Shown piece by piece: positions 7,106-12,472 of a stretch of 12,472 nt of DNA. Each line of letters begins with the position of its first letter. Positions within the stretch are counted from its first letter, which is position 1. The stretch comes from Actinomycetes bacterium (GTDB taxonomy: Bacteria; Actinomycetota; Actinomycetes; Actinomycetales; Microbacteriaceae), in the NCBI GenBank assembly GCA_023432005.1, contig JAEYVF010000071.1, positions 1 to 12,472 on the forward strand. The letters are read 5' to 3'. The position numbers and the translations under genes are program-made. The notes under the pieces were generated by a model. It did no database searches. It saw nothing but the letters and a program-made list of their open reading frames with translations, and was not told where the DNA came from.

Positions 7106-7112
7106 AAGGAGG
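7106..7112 (+). promoter_or_regulatory. Strong ribosome binding site AAGGAGG
   Basis: This near-perfect anti-16S complement ends five bases before the ATG at 7118. It is the strongest ribosome site noticed in the window and fixes the start of the small gene. It implies high translation. Confidence 0.85.
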
Positions 7113-7117
7113 CCATC

Positions 7118-7372
7118 ATGAGCATCGGGCTCGGCATCTTCCTCTTCGTCGTCGGGGCCATCCTGACGTTCGCCCTCAACGTGCAGACCGACGTGATCGA
7201 TCTCGACCTCGTCGGCTACCTGCTCATGGGAGCGGGCCTCGTCGTGACGATCATCGGACTGGTCCTTCTCATGCGGAAGCGTCAGTCGATCACCACCGTC
7301 CGGTCGGACGTCGACCCTGCCACGGGAACGCGGGTCGACCAGCGCGCGACCGAGACCGACCCCCTGCCCTAG
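7118..7372 (+). CDS. DUF6458-like small membrane protein
   Basis: This 84-residue protein has two hydrophobic segments, at about 3-21 and 32-53, separated by an acidic linker (TDVIDLDLVGY), followed by a charged, probably cytoplasmic tail of about 30 residues. The pattern MSIGLGIFL...GAIL then the IDLDLVGYLLMGAG segment matches my memory of the DUF6458 family, found in actinobacteria and of unknown role. A strong AAGGAGG site five bases before the ATG supports the start. It stands alone, divergent from leuB and convergent with serA, with a strong hairpin after its stop. Good translation signals in a gene this small suggest an abundant membrane component. Confidence 0.88.
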   Translation: MSIGLGIFLFVVGAILTFALNVQTDVIDLDLVGYLLMGAGLVVTIIGLVLLMRKRQSITTVRSDVDPATGTRVDQRATETDPLP

Positions 7373-7388
7373 CCGGCGGTCGGGTCGC

Positions 7389-7425
7389 AAGCGGCACGTG
7401 TCTTTCGGGTGGACACGTGCCGCTT
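7389..7425. terminator. Bidirectional terminator hairpin between the DUF6458-like gene and serA
   Basis: Bases 7389-7402 (AAGCGGCACGTGTC) are the exact reverse complement of 7412-7425, with a 9-base loop. The A/T pairs at the stem base give a short CTTT run on the plus strand. It lies 16 bases after the plus-strand stop and 33 bases past the serA stop, so it can end both convergent transcripts. Confidence 0.8.
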
Positions 7426-7437
7426 TCGCGTGCTCAG

Positions 7438-7467
7438 GGGGTGTCAGGCGCTGGGGTGTCAGGCGCT
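7438..7467. repeat. Exact 15-bp tandem duplication across the serA stop codon
   Basis: The 15-base unit GGGGTGTCAGGCGCT occurs at 7438-7452 and again at 7453-7467. It includes the TGA stop of serA. Because the period is a multiple of three, a second TGA lies in frame 15 bases after the first, so readthrough would add only five residues. Confidence 0.9.
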
Positions 7468-9054
7468 GACGATGTCGATCTCGCGCACCTCGTCGGCCTC
7501 GATCGCCGTGCGCACGCGCTCGAGCACGTCGTCGGGCACCGGCGAGTCGACCGTGATGATCGAGAGCGCCTGGCCGCCCGCGCTGCGACGCGCGATCTGC
7601 ATCCCCGCGATGTTGATGCCGGCGTCGCCGAACTCCTTGCCGTAGACGGCGACGATGCCCGGGCGGTCGGTGTAGAACATCGCGATGTGGTGCTCGTCGA
7701 TCGGCACCTCGATGTCGTAGCCGTTGAGCCCGATGAGCTTCTCGGCCATCTTCGTCCCGGCGAGCGTGCCCGCCACCTCGACGGCCGTGCCGTCGGACAG
7801 CACGCCGCGCAGCGTCGTCGTGTTGCGGTAGTCCTTGCTCTCCTCGGAGACGTTGAGGCTCGAGGCGATGCCGCGCTGCTCGGCGAGGAGGGGCGCGTTG
7901 ACGTAGGACACGTTCTCGGTGACGAGGTTCGTGAAGTAGCCCTTGAGCGCGGCGAGGCGATAGACGCTCACGTCGTAGGCCGCGAGCTCGCCGCGCACGT
8001 CGACCTCCAGGTCGGTGAGGGCGCCGTGGCCCGCGACCGCCGCGAGCACCTGGCCGAGCTTCTCGACGAGCGCGATGCCCGGGCGCACGAACGGGTCGAT
8101 GACGCCTCCGGCGACGTTGACCGCATCGGGCACGAGCTCGCCCTCGAGCGCGAGGCGCACGCTGCGGGCGACCGAGACGCCGGCCTTCTCCTGGGCCTCG
8201 TCGGTCGAGGCGCCGAGGTGCGGCGTGACGACGACGTTCGGCAGCGAGAGCAGCTTGGTGTCGACCGGCGGCTCGGCGTTGAAGACATCGAGCCCCGCGC
8301 CCGCGATCTCGCCCGCCGTGAGGGCGTCGTAGAGGGCGTCCTCGTCGATGAGGCCGCCGCGCGCGACGTTGACGATGTAGGCGCTCTTCTTCATCTTCTC
8401 GAGCTGGGGCCGCGCGATCATGCCGGTCGTCTCGGGCGTCTTCGGCATGTGGATCGAGATGAAGTCGGCCTGCTCGAGCAGCTCGTCGAGGCTCACGAGC
8501 CGCACGCCGAGCTGCTGGGCGCGGGCGGGCGAGACGTAGGGGTCGTACGCGACGACCTCGACCCCGAACGCCTGCAGGCGCGCGGTGATGAGGGCGCCGA
8601 TGCGGCCGAGGCCGATGATGCCCACCGTCTTCTCGTAGAGCTCGGTGCCCGTGTACTTCGAGCGCTTCCACTCCCCCGCGGCGAGGCTCGCGTGCGCGGC
8701 CGGGATGTGGCGGGCGAGGCTCAGGATGTGGCCGATCGTGAGCTCGGCGGCGCTGATGATGTTGGAGGTCGGCGCGTTGACGACCATGACGCCCGCCTCG
8801 GTGGCCGCCTTGATGTCGACGTTGTCGAGTCCCACGCCCGCGCGGGCGACGACCTTGAGCGCGGGAGCCGCGGCGAGGGCCTCCGCGTCGATCTGCGTCG
8901 CCGAGCGGATGAGCACCGCGCTCGCGTCGGCGAGCGCGGCGAACAGCGCGGGCCGGTCGGTGCCGTCGACCTCGCGGATGTCGAAGTCGGGTCCGAGGGC
9001 CTCGACGGTGGCGGGCGAGAGTTGTTCGGCGATCAGGACGACCGGCTTTGCCAC
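7459..9054 (-). CDS. serA: D-3-phosphoglycerate dehydrogenase, long form with ACT domain
   Basis: This 531-residue cytoplasmic enzyme oxidises 3-phosphoglycerate to 3-phosphohydroxypyruvate with NAD+, the first committed step of serine synthesis. The nucleotide-binding GIIGLGRIG motif is at 145-153. The catalytic trio is Arg232 (NVARGGLID), Glu261 (NAEPP) and His279 (TPHLGAST). Residues from about 310 to 450 form the extra intervening (ASB-like) domain of type I enzymes, and 457-531 is an ACT domain (DRPGIVAVYGKEF) that usually binds serine for feedback inhibition. The length is close to that of the mycobacterial long form (about 528). The start is GTG at 9054 with AAGGA six bases upstream. 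It is monocistronic by appearance, with a 134-base upstream gap and a hairpin terminator downstream. Confidence 0.98.
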   Translation of the reverse strand: MAKPVVLIAEQLSPATVEALGPDFDIREVDGTDRPALFAALADASAVLIRSATQIDAEALAAAPALKVVARAGVGLDNVDIKAATEAGVMVVNAPTSNIISAAELTIGHILSLARHIPAAHASLAAGEWKRSKYTGTELYEKTVGIIGLGRIGALITARLQAFGVEVVAYDPYVSPARAQQLGVRLVSLDELLEQADFISIHMPKTPETTGMIARPQLEKMKKSAYIVNVARGGLIDEDALYDALTAGEIAGAGLDVFNAEPPVDTKLLSLPNVVVTPHLGASTDEAQEKAGVSVARSVRLALEGELVPDAVNVAGGVIDPFVRPGIALVEKLGQVLAAVAGHGALTDLEVDVRGELAAYDVSVYRLAALKGYFTNLVTENVSYVNAPLLAEQRGIASSLNVSEESKDYRNTTTLRGVLSDGTAVEVAGTLAGTKMAEKLIGLNGYDIEVPIDEHHIAMFYTDRPGIVAVYGKEFGDAGINIAGMQIARRSAGGQALSIITVDSPVPDDVLERVRTAIEADEVREIDIVSA

Positions 9055-9086
9055 GGATTTTCCTTCGTGCGGGAGTGCGGCGCGGG

Positions 9087-9110
9087 GCCGCGGAGAGGGG
9101 ATGCCGCGGC
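9087..9110 (-). promoter_or_regulatory. GC-rich hairpin in the serA leader
   Basis: GCCGCGG (9087-9093) pairs with CCGCGGC (9104-9110) around a 10-base loop. It lies between the possible serA promoter and the ribosome site. In such GC-rich DNA a 7-bp stem is not rare, so a regulatory role is only a possibility. Confidence 0.3.
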
Positions 9111-9131
9111 GCGCGCGGGCGCGGCACAGTC

Positions 9132-9137
9132 AGCGTA
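9132..9137 (-). promoter_or_regulatory. Possible -10 element for serA
   Basis: TACGCT (TANNNT) on the minus strand would place the start of transcription near 9125 and give a leader of about 70 bases. No matching -35 is evident at about 9155-9160. The 9055-9188 gap holds no gene. Confidence 0.3.
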
Positions 9138-9188
9138 CCGGACGCCGTATGCCCGTTTCGGCGGTCCCCGGCCCCACGGAACGGGAAC

Positions 9189-9521
9189 TCAGGCGAGGAC
9201 GTAGAGGGTGAGCGCGACGGCGGCGGTCGCGGCGAGCCCCGCAGCGAAGACCACGACGCGGGCGCTCAGCGGGCGGCCGCGGCCCAACAGCAGGGCTGCG
9301 AGGTACGTGACGGGCGGCACGATGACGCCGAGCACGAGCGTCGTCCACGGGATGTACTCGTCGAACCCCTGCGCCGCGTAGAGCGCCGGGAGCGCCACGA
9401 GGTTGCTCACCGCCGAGAACAGGAACCAGCCGTAGAGGGCGGCGAAGACCACAGCCAGGCCGATCCGCCATCCGAGGGGCACGGATGCCACGGGCGGCTC
9501 GATGACGTCGGCGCCGCTCAT
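9189..9521 (-). CDS. Small membrane protein, function unknown (second of a coupled pair)
   Basis: This 110-residue protein was not recognised. After a short polar N-terminus it has hydrophobic segments at about 17-50 (perhaps one long or two helices), 59-80 and 86-109, so it is an inner-membrane protein with three or four helices and almost no soluble part. The start is ATG at 9521, which overlaps the TGA of the preceding gene (ATGA), with GGGAG seven bases upstream. This arrangement indicates translational coupling, and the two small membrane proteins may work together. No enzyme motif is visible. A weak inverted repeat (CCCGTT at 9152-9157 with AACGGG at 9180-9185) follows the stop and could contribute to termination. 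Confidence 0.8.
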   Translation of the reverse strand: MSGADVIEPPVASVPLGWRIGLAVVFAALYGWFLFSAVSNLVALPALYAAQGFDEYIPWTTLVLGVIVPPVTYLAALLLGRGRPLSARVVVFAAGLAATAAVALTLYVLA

Positions 9522-10000
9522 TGCATGCTCCCGATCCAGTAGCCGAGGGCGGGCCACGGCACGAGCACGAGCGCACCCGCGAGGAGGGCGACCGTGCGCG
9601 TGAGCCCGCGACGGGCCATGCCCTCGGGGGTGAGGGTGAGGACGGCGGCGAACCACAGGGCCGGTGCGACCATCGCGAGGAACTCGCCGAACTGCCACAT
9701 GACCTCGCCGAGCAGGTCGAGGCCCGGGTACACGAGCAGCTGCGCCGAGAAGATCCAGCCGATCGAATAGGCCAGATACAGCACCCCGAACACGATCGTG
9801 CCGAGCTGCAGGGCGCGCTCGGACGCGCTGCGCGGCACCGCGACGGGCTCCTCGACGGCCGTCGGCGCGTCCACCTCGTGCGCGGCGTCGGCGTCGTCGC
9901 GCAGGCGCGGGGCCAGCCGGCCGCGATCGTCGTCGCCTGCCCAGCGGAGCGCCGCGTCGTCGTCCGTCTCGTCGACGGGCTCGGGGTCGCGGGGGGTCAC
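9518..10000 (-). CDS. Membrane protein with acidic N-terminal tail, function unknown
   Basis: This 160-residue protein was not recognised. Residues 1-60 are strongly acidic and disordered-looking (for example DETDDD and GDDDRGR). Three hydrophobic helices follow at about 65-83, 105-124 and 135-155. I place the start at GTG 10000 because GGGAGG lies eight bases upstream. The in-frame ATG at 10018 has no ribosome site and would add six residues. It begins 27 bases after the mtlD stop on the same strand and overlaps the next membrane gene by 4 bases. It is therefore likely the fourth gene of an operon with the LuxR regulator, AEC permease and mtlD. The link to mannitol metabolism may be only positional. 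Confidence 0.8.
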   Translation of the reverse strand: MTPRDPEPVDETDDDAALRWAGDDDRGRLAPRLRDDADAAHEVDAPTAVEEPVAVPRSASERALQLGTIVFGVLYLAYSIGWIFSAQLLVYPGLDLLGEVMWQFGEFLAMVAPALWFAAVLTLTPEGMARRGLTRTVALLAGALVLVPWPALGYWIGSMQ

Positions 10001-10027
10001 CCCTCCATCCTCCCCCATCCGGGCGTC

Positions 10028-11161
10028 TCAGGACTCCAGGCGCAGGCGGAGCACCTCGGTGAGCGGGGCGTGCAGCGGATGCGTCGCCTCGATCCCGCAC
10101 AGCTTCGTCGCGAGCGCCCCGGGGTCGACCCCCGGCACGAGCTCCGCCTGCAGCTCGACGGCCTCGGGGTCGTCGTCGGGGTCGAAGCGGAGGGCCGCTC
10201 CGATGGCCGTGAGCAGGTTCCACGCGGGCCGCCCCCGCTCGGCGAGCTGCGCCGCGGGGTCGACAAACCGCTCGTGGCGGCCGAGCTTGCGCAGCGGCGC
10301 GCGGCCCACGCGCGCGCACGTGTCGGGGAGCTCCGGGTTCGTGATGCGGGTGAGCGTCGTCTCGACGTACTCCCGCTGCTCCTCGGCCGAGAAGCCGTGC
10401 TTCTCGACGAGGAGGGCGCTCGTCTCGCCGAGCACCGCGCGCACCTCCGCCATGACCTCCGGCACCGCGAGCGCCTCCGCGATCGTCGCGATGCCGCGGT
10501 GGTAGCCGAGGTACGCGGTCGCCGCGTGGCCCGTGTTGACGGTGAAGAGCTTGCGCTCGATGTAGGGCTCGAGGTCGTCCACCCAGTGCACGCCCGCGAG
10601 CGCGGGCTCGCGGCCGCCGAAGGGGGTGCGGTCGACGGCCCACTCCCAGAACGCCTCGAGCGTCACGTCGAGGCCGCCGCGCTGCTCGGGCACGATGCGG
10701 TCGATCGCGCAGTTGGCCCAGATCGCACGGTCCATGTCGCCGCCGAGCTCGCGCACGGCCTCGGCGAGGATGTCGGTGCCGCCGATCGCGTTCTCGCACG
10801 CGATCACGGTGAGCGGTTCGGCATCCGCGGCCCGCTGCGCGAGACCGGCGACGATGAGCGGTGCGACGAACTGCAGGATGCGCGCGCCCACGGCGGTCGT
10901 GACGATATCGGCGCGCGCGATCTCGGCGGCCACCTCGTCCGGATGCTCGCGCGAGTCGATCGCGCGATAGCCGTCGATGACGAGCTCGCGCCCGCCCTCG
11001 CCCACCTCGTGCACGCGGTAGCTCGGCTCGCGCTGCAGCGCGCCGATGAGCTCCTCGCTCACGTCCGCGAACACCACCTCGTATCCGCTCTCCCTGAGGA
11101 AGGGCGTCACGAAGCCCCGCCCGATGTTGCCCGCCCCGAAGTGCACCGCCGTCGCCGTCAC
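10028..11161 (-). CDS. mtlD: Mannitol-1-phosphate 5-dehydrogenase
   Basis: This enzyme interconverts mannitol 1-phosphate and fructose 6-phosphate with NAD+/NADH in the cytoplasm. The N-terminus carries the family hallmark VHFGAGNIGRGF (6-17), an NAD-binding loop. The polyol long-chain dehydrogenase motif KxxxxNxxH is intact at Lys204, Asn209 and His212 (RKLFTVNTGHAA). At 377 residues it is close to the E. coli protein (382). I chose GTG 11161 because it starts just before the conserved strand. TTG at 11173 is also possible, but GAGG touches it too closely. The usual mannitol PTS genes are absent nearby. Upstream is an AEC permease (57-69 bases away, with a hairpin between), downstream two membrane genes. 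Confidence 0.95.
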   Translation of the reverse strand: MTATAVHFGAGNIGRGFVTPFLRESGYEVVFADVSEELIGALQREPSYRVHEVGEGGRELVIDGYRAIDSREHPDEVAAEIARADIVTTAVGARILQFVAPLIVAGLAQRAADAEPLTVIACENAIGGTDILAEAVRELGGDMDRAIWANCAIDRIVPEQRGGLDVTLEAFWEWAVDRTPFGGREPALAGVHWVDDLEPYIERKLFTVNTGHAATAYLGYHRGIATIAEALAVPEVMAEVRAVLGETSALLVEKHGFSAEEQREYVETTLTRITNPELPDTCARVGRAPLRKLGRHERFVDPAAQLAERGRPAWNLLTAIGAALRFDPDDDPEAVELQAELVPGVDPGALATKLCGIEATHPLHAPLTEVLRLRLES

Positions 11162-11181
11162 GTGCCCATTCAACCTCGGCG

Positions 11182-11206
11182 GCGCGCGGCGCGACAGCCC
11201 GCGCGC
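11182..11206 (-). terminator. GC-rich hairpin between the AEC gene and mtlD
   Basis: GCGCGCGG (11182-11189) pairs exactly with CCGCGCGC (11199-11206) around a 9-base loop. It lies 24 bases after the AEC stop and shortly before mtlD. There is no U tract. It might reduce readthrough into mtlD or stabilise a processed end; chance is also plausible at this GC content. Confidence 0.3.
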
Positions 11207-11230
11207 TTCCGCTCCCCCGGAACAGCGCGC

Positions 11231-11878
11231 TCACAGCGCGGGCAGCATCGTGATGACGAGCGAGAGCGTCGCGATCGACAGCACGCTCGAGAACAGCAGC
11301 GTCGAGCCGGCGACGGGGGGCTTGGCTCCGTACCCGATGCCCACGAGGATGCCGAAGAAGCCCGCGGGCACGGCCAGCAGCAGGAGGGTCTCCTGAGCCA
11401 TGGCCCCCGTCCAGCCGAGCAGCACGATGACGCCGAGCGCGAGCAGCGGCCGCACGAGCACCGTGAGCACCGTCGCCACGATCGCCTGGGCGTCGACCCT
11501 GATGGGCTGCGCCGACAGCACGAGGCCCGTGAGGAAGAGCGCGACGGCCGCAGCGTTCGGGAACGACACCGTGAGGGCCTGCACGGCCGCCTCGCCCGGC
11601 GTCGCGCGGAACACGCGCCGCTGCAGCACGAAGGCGGCCCCGTACACGACGGCCATCACGAGCAGTGAGACGAGCGCCATCCATCCGTGCTCGACCACGT
11701 CGGCGCGGGGACTGCTCGCGAGAACCGCGAAGAGGGCGAGCGGCAGCGCGATCGTCATGACGAGCGTGTTGAGCGAGCGCACGTCGCGGTTGTCGACGAG
11801 TCGCGTCTTGCCCGCCGCGAAGCCGACGGCCATGACGAAGAAGACGGGGAGCAGGGCGCGGGCGATCTCGAGGGCCAC
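11231..11878 (-). CDS. AEC-family transporter, apparently internally shortened
   Basis: This 215-residue membrane protein resembles auxin-efflux-carrier (Mem_trans) permeases, which move organic anions or similar solutes, but the family is normally about 300-320 residues with ten helices. The N-terminal part is typical (LPVFFVMAVGFAAGK at 10-24, LNTLVMTIALPLALF at 36-50). The C-terminal part also is (VALFLTGLVLSAQ at 112-124, AVPAGFFGILVGIGYG at 169-184). The first-half SFPNAA segment runs directly into the second-half VALFLTGLVLS segment near residues 108-115, leaving about seven helices. This suggests an in-frame loss of about 90-100 residues; the estimate comes from family knowledge. The start is GTG at 11878 with GGAG five bases upstream. 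It follows the LuxR gene by 9 bases, its ribosome site lying right behind that stop. Confidence 0.82.
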   Translation of the reverse strand: MALEIARALLPVFFVMAVGFAAGKTRLVDNRDVRSLNTLVMTIALPLALFAVLASSPRADVVEHGWMALVSLLVMAVVYGAAFVLQRRVFRATPGEAAVQALTVSFPNAAAVALFLTGLVLSAQPIRVDAQAIVATVLTVLVRPLLALGVIVLLGWTGAMAQETLLLLAVPAGFFGILVGIGYGAKPPVAGSTLLFSSVLSIATLSLVITMLPAL

Positions 11879-11887
11879 GTCGTCTCC

Positions 11888-12472
11888 TCAGCTCGCGAGG
11901 GCGCCGCGGGCCGACGGCCCGGACTCGGGCGGCTCGGGCTTCGGCTCGGGCTCGGCCTCGGCCTCGGCCTCGGGCTCGGGCTCGGGCTCGGGCCCGAGGA
12001 TCGCGGCGAGCTCTCCGCGCGAGCGGATGCCGAGCTTGCGGAAGACGTTCGCGAGGTGGAACTCGACGGTCTTGACCGTCACGAACTGGGCGCGCGCGAT
12101 CTCGCGATTGCGCTCGCCACGCGCCGCGGCCTGCGCGATGCGGTGCTCGGAGGGGCTGAGGAGCCCGATCCGCTCGTCCGGCGGGAGGATCTCGCCGGGC
12201 GCCGTCACGCGCGCGATGACCGCCCGGGCCTGCACGGCGAGCGGGCGGGCGCCCTCGCGCGTCGCGTACTGGTGCGCCTCGCGGGCGTGCCGACGGGCGG
12301 CCTCGCGCTGACCGCGTGCGAGCAGCGCCTCGGCGATCCCGAGGTGCGCCTCGGCGGCCTCGTGGTGACGGGCGTCGACGAGGCCGAGTGCGTGCCGGGA
12401 GAGCCGCTCGGCCACCTCGGGGTCGTCTTCGAGGCGGGCGGATGCGAGGAACAGCGCTGCGCGCCCGTGAGC
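11888..12472 (-). CDS. LuxR-type transcriptional regulator, C-terminal part (5' truncated by window)
   Basis: The frame is open to base 12472, so the gene starts outside the window; a GTG at 12415 lies inside and is probably not the start. The visible part begins with alanine-rich helical repeats (AEAHLGIAEALLARGQREAARRH in two overlapping stretches), resembling the TPR-like region of large LuxR/LAL or ATPase-type regulators. A clear LuxR HTH follows, encoded at about 11996-12160 (LLSPSEHRIA through VTVKTVEFHLANVFRKLGI). It should bind DNA in the cytoplasm and is likely to control the downstream AEC/mtlD genes, 9 bases away. After the HTH comes an unusual tail of about 35 residues made of alternating Glu-Pro and Glu-Ala pairs, which such regulators normally lack. 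The upstream sensor or ATPase part cannot be seen. Confidence 0.9.
   Translation of the reverse strand, partial: AHGRAALFLASARLEDDPEVAERLSRHALGLVDARHHEAAEAHLGIAEALLARGQREAARRHAREAHQYATREGARPLAVQARAVIARVTAPGEILPPDERIGLLSPSEHRIAQAAARGERNREIARAQFVTVKTVEFHLANVFRKLGIRSRGELAAILGPEPEPEPEAEAEAEPEPKPEPPESGPSARGALAS
11943..11996 (-). repeat. Nine-copy hexamer repeat encoding an EP/EA tail
   Basis: Nine consecutive hexamers read GGCTCG, GCCTCG or (last copy) GGCCCG on the plus strand, and further imperfect copies extend towards 11923. They encode alternating acidic and Pro/Ala residues right after the HTH of the LuxR regulator. Gain or loss of units would keep the frame, so tail length could vary between strains without inactivating the protein. 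Confidence 0.85.

Noticed and set aside
9055..9188. Riboswitch in the serA leader
   Set aside because: Only one short GC-rich stem is visible, and I could not match any known riboswitch core.
7417..9204. A 595-codon open frame on the plus strand opposite serA
   Set aside because: It mirrors the serA coding frame; serA has all catalytic motifs and this frame has none.
9521..11668. A 715-codon open frame on the plus strand opposite mtlD, AEC and membrane genes
   Set aside because: It is antisense to several well-recognised genes, has an Arg/His/Asp-rich composition typical of high-GC shadow frames, and shows no domain.
11943..11996. On/off phase variation of the LuxR gene through the repeat
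   Set aside because: The units are six bases long, so gain or loss keeps the reading frame. Only the tail length could vary.
11943..11996. CRISPR-like array
   Set aside because: The repeats are 6 bp and contiguous with no spacers, and they are coding.
12413..12415. GTG at 12415 as the true start of the LuxR gene
   Set aside because: The frame stays open to the window edge with continuous helix-rich coding sequence, and there is no clear ribosome site, so the gene most likely begins outside.

Overview
The window comes from a very GC-rich chromosome. It shows an actinobacterial pattern: many GTG and possible TTG starts, leaderless-looking promoters, a DUF6458-like small membrane protein, and a serA/leuB/ilvE/FAH-hydrolase/MFS cluster that resembles actinobacterial gene order. 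The family is most likely Microbacteriaceae. This rests on protein and layout recognition, not on a search. There are thirteen protein genes, two of them cut by the window edges. No RNA genes, CRISPR arrays, transposases or phage genes were seen, and no gene-free stretch exceeds 300 bases.

Left edge (1-1567, + strand): the C-terminal ATPase domain of a sugar ABC transporter is followed 7 bases later by a LacI-family regulator. This is the tail of a sugar-uptake operon. A small three-helix membrane protein faces it on the minus strand (1590-1928).

Central block (1977-9054): mostly minus-strand housekeeping metabolism. Reading in transcription order, it holds serA (first step of serine synthesis), leuB (leucine synthesis), ilvE (branched-chain aminotransferase), then a FAH-family hydrolase translationally coupled to an MFS transporter. 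Two short plus-strand genes interrupt it. One is a DUF6458-like membrane protein between serA and leuB; the other is a Tex30/KANL3-like alpha/beta hydrolase between ilvE and the FAH gene. A strong bidirectional hairpin separates the DUF6458 gene from serA. From memory, Mycobacterium tuberculosis has a comparable serA1-leuB-MFS-FAH-gltX neighbourhood. Here gltX and ilvC are not adjacent, so the ends of the block may be rearrangement points.

Right block (9189-12472, minus strand): a probable operon running LuxR-type regulator (start outside the window), a shortened AEC-family permease, mannitol-1-phosphate 5-dehydrogenase, and two coupled small membrane proteins. The AEC gene looks as if it has lost about 90-100 internal residues in frame. 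No mannitol PTS genes accompany mtlD within the window.

Most of the window is ordinary. The points worth a second look are the palindromic repeat centred between two divergent leaderless-type promoters (4013-4100), the internally shortened AEC permease, a 15-bp tandem duplication across the serA stop codon, and a hexamer-repeat acidic/proline tail on the LuxR regulator. I did not find convincing evidence of a new multi-gene system.
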